Source of the DNA: Paludibacteraceae bacterium
GTDB lineage: Bacteria; Bacteroidota; Bacteroidia; Bacteroidales; Paludibacteraceae
Reading direction: 5' to 3'
Assembly (NCBI GenBank): GCA_947445425.1
Contig: CANFFA010000042.1
Span: 1 to 11,189 of the forward strand
Length of the DNA stretch: 11,189 nt
Part shown: piece after piece, positions 8,214 through 11,189 of the stretch
Numbering within the stretch: the stretch's first letter is position 1
Layout: each line of letters starts with the position of its first letter
Notes under the pieces: generated by a model
What the model saw: only the letters and a program-made list of their open reading frames with translations
The model's database searches: none
What the model was told of the DNA's origin: nothing
Translations under genes and position numbers: made by a program

Positions 8214-8420
8214 AGTAATTTGATCAATATAATGTCGTATTTTCTAGACTTTACCGATTTGTCATTTTAATATTTTGAACGCTAAGAAAAGTTTTGAAGA
8301 CGCAAAGTTCAGATATACAGTATGTAGATTTCTTTGCGTCTTAGCACCTTTGCATTTTTGCGTTCAAAAAATATTTTTCGGAGCGAACAAATAATACGAC
8401 ATTATATCTTAGCTATTACT
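8214..8420. repeat. Nested palindromic intergenic repeat, MITE-like
   Basis: Outer arms ATATAATGTCGTATT (8227-8241) and its exact complement (8393-8407) bracket 181 bp. Beyond them AGTAAT (8214-8219) and ATTACT (8415-8420) lie at the same 7-nt distance on both sides. Inside is a second imperfect palindrome: GAACGC at 8277-8282 pairs with GCGTTC at 8360-8365, and AGACGCAAAG at 8298-8307 pairs with CTTTGCGTCT at 8332-8341. The CTTTGCGTCTTAGC-type wording resembles repeats often seen between genes in Bacteroidota genomes (from memory, unchecked). It has no coding capacity, so it would be a non-autonomous element or a structured repeat. I found no clear target-site duplication. Confidence 0.65.
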
Positions 8421-8522
8421 TAACAACAAGATCAATCACCCCCAACATAGATTAGAAAATGAGATTATCAAGAAATAAACAGGATTCTACTCCTTACTTA
8501 TGATAGATTCAATATAAATACC

Positions 8523-8530
8523 TATGTTTG
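8523..8530 (+). promoter_or_regulatory. Candidate -7 box for the exonuclease gene
   Basis: TATGTTTG fits TAnnTTTG and lies 28 nt before the ATG at 8559, implying a short leader of about 20 nt. A -33 TTG at the expected spacing is not obvious. With the upstream repeats and terminators, it suggests the exonuclease gene is transcribed alone. Confidence 0.42.
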
Positions 8531-8558
8531 TGGTCTAAAATTAACAATTGCAAATTCA

Positions 8559-9122
8559 ATGGAGAAACTATTTTTTTACGACTTAGAAACAACCGGTGTA
8601 CAATATTGGCGCAATGGTATCCATCAAATTGCGGGAGCCATTGTGATAGATGGAGAGCTAAAAGAACGCTTTGATTTTAAAGTTTGCCCTCATCCAAAAG
8701 CGCTCATTGAAGCAGCAGCACTCGAAGTGGGACATGTAACCGAAGAACAAATTCTGTCTTATCCCAAGATGGACATCGTTTACAAACAGCTGATTGCGAT
8801 ACTTTCCAAGTATGTAAACAAATTTGATAAAACGGATAAATTTCACTTGGTGGGTTACAATATCAATGGCTTTGATAATCCATTCTTTAGGGCTTTTTTC
8901 GTGCAGAACGAAGATAAATATTTTGGATCCTGGTTTTGGGCAGATAGCATTGATTGCTATGTGTTAGCAAGTCATCACTTTAGAAAAGAAAGATCTAAAT
9001 TTCTTGATTTCAAGCAACAATCTGTAGCAAAGTATCTGGGGATTGCAGTAGATGAAACAAAGCTCCATGATGCGGAATATGACATTGAGTTGTGTATGGA
9101 AATTTACAATAGGCTTTCTTGA
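8559..9122 (+). CDS. DEDDh-family 3'-5' exonuclease
   Basis: A 187-residue stand-alone exonuclease of the RNase T / DnaQ-like superfamily, which removes nucleotides from the 3' end of DNA or RNA with two metal ions. The four acidic residues and the histidine are in place: Exo I FYDLETTG (D8, E10), Exo II VGYNINGFDNPFF (D106) and Exo III HDAEYD (H170, D175), giving the DEDDh type. ADSIDCYVLA (128-137) and KFLDFKQQSVAKYLGI (147-162) are further conserved family stretches. No polymerase, helicase or GIY-YIG domain is attached, so it could be a free proofreading subunit-like protein, a repair enzyme or an RNA-trimming enzyme; the sequence does not decide. The start gives MEKLFFYDLET with the nuclease fold beginning at once, as expected. 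It has no partner genes on either side. Confidence 0.88.
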   Translation: MEKLFFYDLETTGVQYWRNGIHQIAGAIVIDGELKERFDFKVCPHPKALIEAAALEVGHVTEEQILSYPKMDIVYKQLIAILSKYVNKFDKTDKFHLVGYNINGFDNPFFRAFFVQNEDKYFGSWFWADSIDCYVLASHHFRKERSKFLDFKQQSVAKYLGIAVDETKLHDAEYDIELCMEIYNRLS

Positions 9123-9420
9123 ATTAGCCCTTTCTTAAAGTGCAATTACGAAATGGGGTTTGTTGAAATAGGACAGCGACGTCGGGATTAAGAAATAAAC
9201 AGTCAAGCAAGTCACAGGATTATGCTTGTAATAAGTCTTTTATAGATCCTTAGGACAGAGGCTTTAGATAAAGAAGGCAATTGTACGGTTTATTCTCCGC
9301 ATATTTAATGAGAATGCCTGCCATATTCACCGCAAAAGTGATTTTGATGAAAAAAAATTAGTTTCGCTTTGAAATTTGAGTTCTTGGATACACTACTCAC
9401 TACTTTTTTAATTATAAATC
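9123..9420. other. Gene-free stretch after the exonuclease
   Basis: No reading frame on either strand looks like a real gene; stops are frequent. A minus-strand frame of 24 codons (9250-9324) is too short to support. A 13-nt string AAGAAATAAACAG near 9190 also occurs near 8469, the only link seen to the other intergenic region. It may be eroded accessory DNA. Confidence 0.55.
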
Positions 9421-9458
9421 AAGACATTATTCCATATTGGAATATGGAATAATGTCTT
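9421..9458. repeat. 18-bp perfect palindrome with 2-nt centre
   Basis: AAGACATTATTCCATATT (9421-9438) is followed by GG and then its exact complement (9441-9458). The right side continues TAAATTTACTTG, so a clean terminator tail is missing. On the opposite strand the hairpin is followed by an AT-rich run that includes AAAAAA. It may be a bidirectional terminator, a dyad operator or the end of a mobile element. It lies 299 nt after the exonuclease stop, which makes a terminator for that gene less likely. Confidence 0.55.
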
Positions 9459-9580
9459 TAAATTTACTTGTATTCGCAATTTACTTCAGAATGAAAGCAA
9501 GAAGTAGTGGAGAAATTCCCAAGTGGAAAATATGCGGAATTTTAAAAATCCTGATTAGATGTACGATATTGCGGGCTGGT

Positions 9581-9610
9581 AGGCGGGATTTTTTTCAATC
9601 CCGCCTTTTA
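9581..9610 (+). terminator. GGCGGGATT hairpin, plus-strand terminator
   Basis: A 10-bp stem (AGGCGGGATT 9581-9590, AATCCCGCCT 9597-9606) with a T-rich loop is followed directly by TTTAT: the classic intrinsic terminator form. No recognised gene ends just before it, so it may terminate read-through or be part of the surrounding repeat. Confidence 0.6.
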
Positions 9611-9617
9611 TATTCTT

Positions 9618-9639
9618 GGGATTTTCAATCCCTCTTTTC
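9618..9639 (+). repeat. Degenerate third copy of the GGGATT hairpin
   Basis: GGGATT (9618-9623), loop TTC, AATCCC (9627-9632), then TCTTTT. It repeats the core and tail of the hairpin 37 nt upstream, with a shorter loop and without the GC/GC base of the stem. It suggests local duplication of the motif followed by decay. Confidence 0.45.
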
Positions 9640-9731
9640 AAGCTAACATATCGTCCTAAAATCCTTTTCCTTCAGAGTACTCGATAGTTGTGTTGTATTA
9701 TTTCTTCAATTGTTTTATAGCAAATATACAG

Positions 9732-9772
9732 AAAGGATCACTGACATTTAAACAAAAAGGATCACAGATCCT
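9732..9772. repeat. Two AAAGGATCAC direct repeats and a small hairpin
   Basis: AAAGGATCAC occurs at 9732-9741 and again at 9756-9765, 24 nt apart start to start. The second copy overlaps a hairpin AGGATC-ACA-GATCCT (9758-9772). They lie inside the inverted-repeat pair. They could be protein-binding sites in a small element or leftover repeats. Confidence 0.4.
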
Positions 9773-9784
9773 AAGAAAACAAAA

Positions 9785-9808
9785 GGCGGGATTGAAAAAA
9801 ATCCCGCC
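9785..9808 (-). terminator. GGCGGGATT hairpin, minus-strand terminator form
   Basis: A 9-bp stem (GGCGGGATT 9785-9793, AATCCCGCC 9800-9808) is preceded on the plus strand by AAAA, so on the minus strand it is followed by a T-run. It is the mirror image of the hairpin at 9581-9606. No minus-strand gene was found that would need it. Confidence 0.5.
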
Positions 9809-9848
9809 GACCATTCCGCAAATTTGTACGTTTTGTTTGTGTTTTTTG

Positions 9849-10568
9849 TATATCCCTGAGGACTGATTTCAGTTATCAGTAAATGAGAAGAATGAACTGG
9901 TCACAAATTGTGACCGGTTCGAAAACCTGAAACACGCTTCGGTTTTACCTTACGCCTTTACCGAACAGGGAGTAGCCATGCTTTCTGCCGTACTCAGAAG
10001 CGAAACTGCCGTAAAAGTGAGTATTCGGATCATAAGTGCGTTTGTTGAAATGCGTAAAATGCTTACCCATAATGCATTAATAACGCAACGATTAGACAAA
10101 ATGGAGCTGAAACAATTGGAGGCAGACCAACAATTCGAACAGATTTTCAAAGCTTTGGAGCGTAATAATCCCGAACCCGATAAAGGTATATTTTTCGAAG
10201 GGCAAATTTTTGATGCCTACGTTTTTGTATCGGGATTGGTGAAAAAAGCCAATAACTCCATTCTGATTATAGATAATTATGTGGATGAAACTGTGCTTAT
10301 ATTGCTCTCAAAACGTAAACCAGATGTTACCGCAACCATTTTTACACAAAAAATTAGCTCACAGTTGCAACTCGACCTACAAAAGCACAATGCTCAATAT
10401 CCTACTATTGAGCTTAAAATGCTTGCAGACAGCCACGACCGATTTCTGATTATTGACAGCAAGGAGCTTTACCACATTGGTGCATCACTCAAAGACATTG
10501 GCAAAAAATGGTTTGCTTTTTCACGAATGGACTCCCTGGCAAATGAACTGATGAATAAATTACAATAA
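9849..10568 (+). pseudogene. 5'-truncated ORF6N-domain protein with PLD-like C-terminal domain
   Basis: ORF6N proteins are DNA-binding, phage-antirepressor-like proteins (related to RhuM and KilA-N proteins), usually near 300 residues. Here the frame reads YIPED, an in-frame TGA at 9864, then FQLSVNEKNELVTNCDRFENL and PYAFTEQGVAMLSAVLRSETAVKVSI, which is the second half of the ORF6N domain. The usual first 45 or so residues are absent upstream. The next in-frame ATG is at 9978, giving 196 residues without most of the DNA-binding domain. After a coiled-coil-like stretch (QRLDKMELKQLEADQQF) comes a domain with ILIIDNYVDETVL and SHDRFLIID, a match to the phospholipase D spacing HxKx4D with Arg for Lys, then HIGASLKDIG. 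The 3' two-thirds is intact. An expressed C-terminal fragment from 9978 is possible, but the gene as a family member is broken. Confidence 0.75.
9895..9919. repeat. Interrupted palindrome inside the ORF6N coding region
   Basis: GGTCACAA, one A, then TTGTGACC (9899-9915), extended by AAC and GTT after one mismatch to 9895-9919. It looks like an operator dyad, but it also encodes the conserved residues ELVTNCDRF of the family, so codon coincidence is a real alternative. Confidence 0.35.
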
Positions 10569-10833
10569 ATTTTCTGTGTAAATCCGCTACCATTTAATTG
10601 GCAATAAAATAATAGGATATTATTTATTTCACATTACATCTCTGCAGAGATAACGCTATAATTAAGTTCATAAATAAATGACATTGTTCATTAATGAAGA
10701 ATGGCTTAATCTTGGGATTTTTTGGCTTGCTACTGTTGCGGTTTTGGGTATATTTGTAGTAGTAATATACTGATATAAGCAATCCTATTTTTGTAAGCAA
10801 ACCACTAAATAACAAGGCTTTAATTAATTTAAA
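10569..10833. other. Spacer with two 12-bp palindromes before the DUF1016 gene
   Basis: No gene is visible. Two perfect 12-bp palindromes, TCTCTGCAGAGA (10639-10650) and TTCATTAATGAA (10687-10698), lie upstream of the promoter candidate. They could be operator sites, but AT-rich DNA produces such palindromes by chance. The spacing of 265 bp argues against an operon of the two accessory genes. Confidence 0.4.
10727..10756 (+). promoter_or_regulatory. Candidate promoter of the DUF1016-family gene
   Basis: TTG at 10727-10729 and TATATTTG at 10749-10756 are separated by 19 nt, fitting the Bacteroidota TTG / TAnnTTTG pattern; this is the only -7 box in the window with a well-spaced -33. Start near 10763 would give a leader of about 70 nt. 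A second -7-like box, TATTTTTG, lies at 10786-10793 without a clear -33. Confidence 0.52.
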
Positions 10834-11189
10834 ATGGCAAACAATCTAAACATATCCTTGGACTTTATCAAACAAATGAAACAAGAGATTTTAAGGAGCA
10901 GATATATTGTTGCTAAAATTGCAAACGCAGAATCGTTGAAATTATATTTCAATATTGGTAAAGACATCGAAACAAAGTCTCAGGATGAAAAGTGGGGCGC
11001 AAAGGTATTGGAGTAAATATCCCAACAATTGCAGCAGGAACTGCCTGGACTGCGAGGTTTTTACGGGAAAAATCTTAGTAAAATACGCGTATTTTTTAAT
11101 GCGTGGGCAGAGTCCGAAATTTACTCGTTGCCAACGAGCAAATTAGAAAATTCTCTCAGTGCAATTAGCTCGGCAATAACCCCATTGGA
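10834..11189 (+). pseudogene. DUF1016 / YhcG-family protein, N-terminal part, interrupted by in-frame stop
   Basis: The family has an N-terminal DUF1016_N domain followed by a PDDEXK-type nuclease domain and is often found in or near restriction-modification and defence loci. Frame from ATG 10834: EILRSRYIVAKIANAESL, LYFNIGKDIE and EKWGAKVLE are typical of the domain. A TAA at 11014-11016 follows; the same frame then continues with ISQQLQQELPGLRGFYGKN and KIRVFFNAWAESEIYSL to the window end. Relatives usually read VIEQIS here, so TAA stands in place of CAA/Gln, a single-base change without frameshift. The 60-residue product before the stop would be non-functional. The nuclease domain lies beyond the window, so the call is partial. 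A sequencing error cannot be excluded. Confidence 0.78.

Larger units (their letters stand above)
8026..8558. other. Non-coding region between giant gene and exonuclease
   Basis: I see no supportable gene in these 533 bases. The stretch holds a GC-rich hairpin and a short tandem repeat (8132-8189), a nested palindromic repeat (8214-8420) and a promoter candidate (8523-8530). The rest is AT-rich sequence with stops in all frames. Confidence 0.7.
9561..9829. repeat. Pair of 49-bp inverted repeats bracketing about 170 bp
   Basis: Bases 9561-9609 and the reverse complement of 9781-9829 align without gaps over 49 positions with six mismatches, all in the outer half. Both start GTAC and end in the hairpin GGCGGGATT - AATCCCGCC followed by TTTT. 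Between them lie a degenerate third hairpin (GGGATT/AATCCC, 9618-9632) and short direct repeats near 9732-9765. Recognisable ORF6N coding sequence starts shortly after the right arm. The layout is that of a small non-autonomous element or of two copies of an intergenic repeat inserted in opposite directions. Confidence 0.65.

Noticed and set aside
8222..8436. GATCAAT at 8222-8228 and 8430-8436 as a target-site duplication of the palindromic element
   Set aside because: The left copy overlaps the arm and the right copy is 10 nt beyond the outer ATTACT, so the positions are not symmetric; a 7-nt match in AT-rich DNA is weak.
9250..9324. Minus-strand 24-codon frame starting MAGILIKYAENKPYNC
   Set aside because: The peptide looks protein-like but is too short, with no promoter or family match I can name.
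9437..9646. Plus-strand 69-codon frame
   Set aside because: Starts inside an 18-bp palindrome and runs through the GGCGGGATT terminator hairpin; no recognisable domain.
10955..11146. Plus-strand 63-codon frame overlapping the DUF1016 gene
   Set aside because: A frame-shifted shadow; the family homology stays in the frame of ATG 10834 on both sides of the TAA.

Overview
The window looks like an AT-rich chromosomal segment of a member of the Bacteroidota, most likely order Bacteroidales (genus not assignable by eye). Four things support this: matches to the TAnnTTTG -7 promoter box before several genes, start codons with A-rich leaders and no Shine-Dalgarno, a very large secreted protein with BspA-type leucine-rich repeats, BACON domains and a type IX secretion (T9SS) sorting domain, and an ORF6N / DUF1016 accessory gene pair of a type common in this phylum.

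Layout. (1) 1-1237: recA, complete, with its own promoter candidate and a 17-bp perfect hairpin terminator. (2) 1368-8025: one monocistronic unit encoding a secreted mosaic protein of about 2163 residues. In order it has a signal peptide, an N-terminal cap, about 12 LRR_5/BspA-like repeats, five BACON repeats, one YDG/MBG-like unit, six near-identical-length 84-85-residue MBG-like repeats, four more YDG/MBG-like units, an Ig-like region and a T9SS type A C-terminal domain. It ends at a 25-bp perfect hairpin. (3) 8026-8558: a non-coding stretch with a GC-rich hairpin, a 12-bp tandem repeat and a nested palindromic repeat of about 207 bp that resembles a MITE or intergenic repeat unit. (4) 8559-9122: a DEDDh-type 3'-5' exonuclease with all catalytic residues. 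(5) 9123-9848: about 730 bp without a convincing gene, holding an 18-bp palindrome and a pair of 49-bp inverted repeats, each built round a GGCGGGATT hairpin. (6) 9849-11189: two damaged accessory genes. The first is an ORF6N-domain protein that has lost its 5' end and has an in-frame TGA. The second is a DUF1016/YhcG-family gene with an in-frame TAA where relatives usually have Gln, and it runs off the window.

The left two-thirds reads as stable core genome plus one large surface protein. The right third reads as a decaying accessory region: repeats, interrupted genes, and families often found near restriction-modification or other defence loci. I found no complete, clearly new biological system. 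The most interesting items are the mosaic adhesin-like protein, the nested palindromic repeat, and the inverted-repeat pair that lies where the ORF6N gene loses its homology. No database search was possible; family assignments are from recognised motifs.
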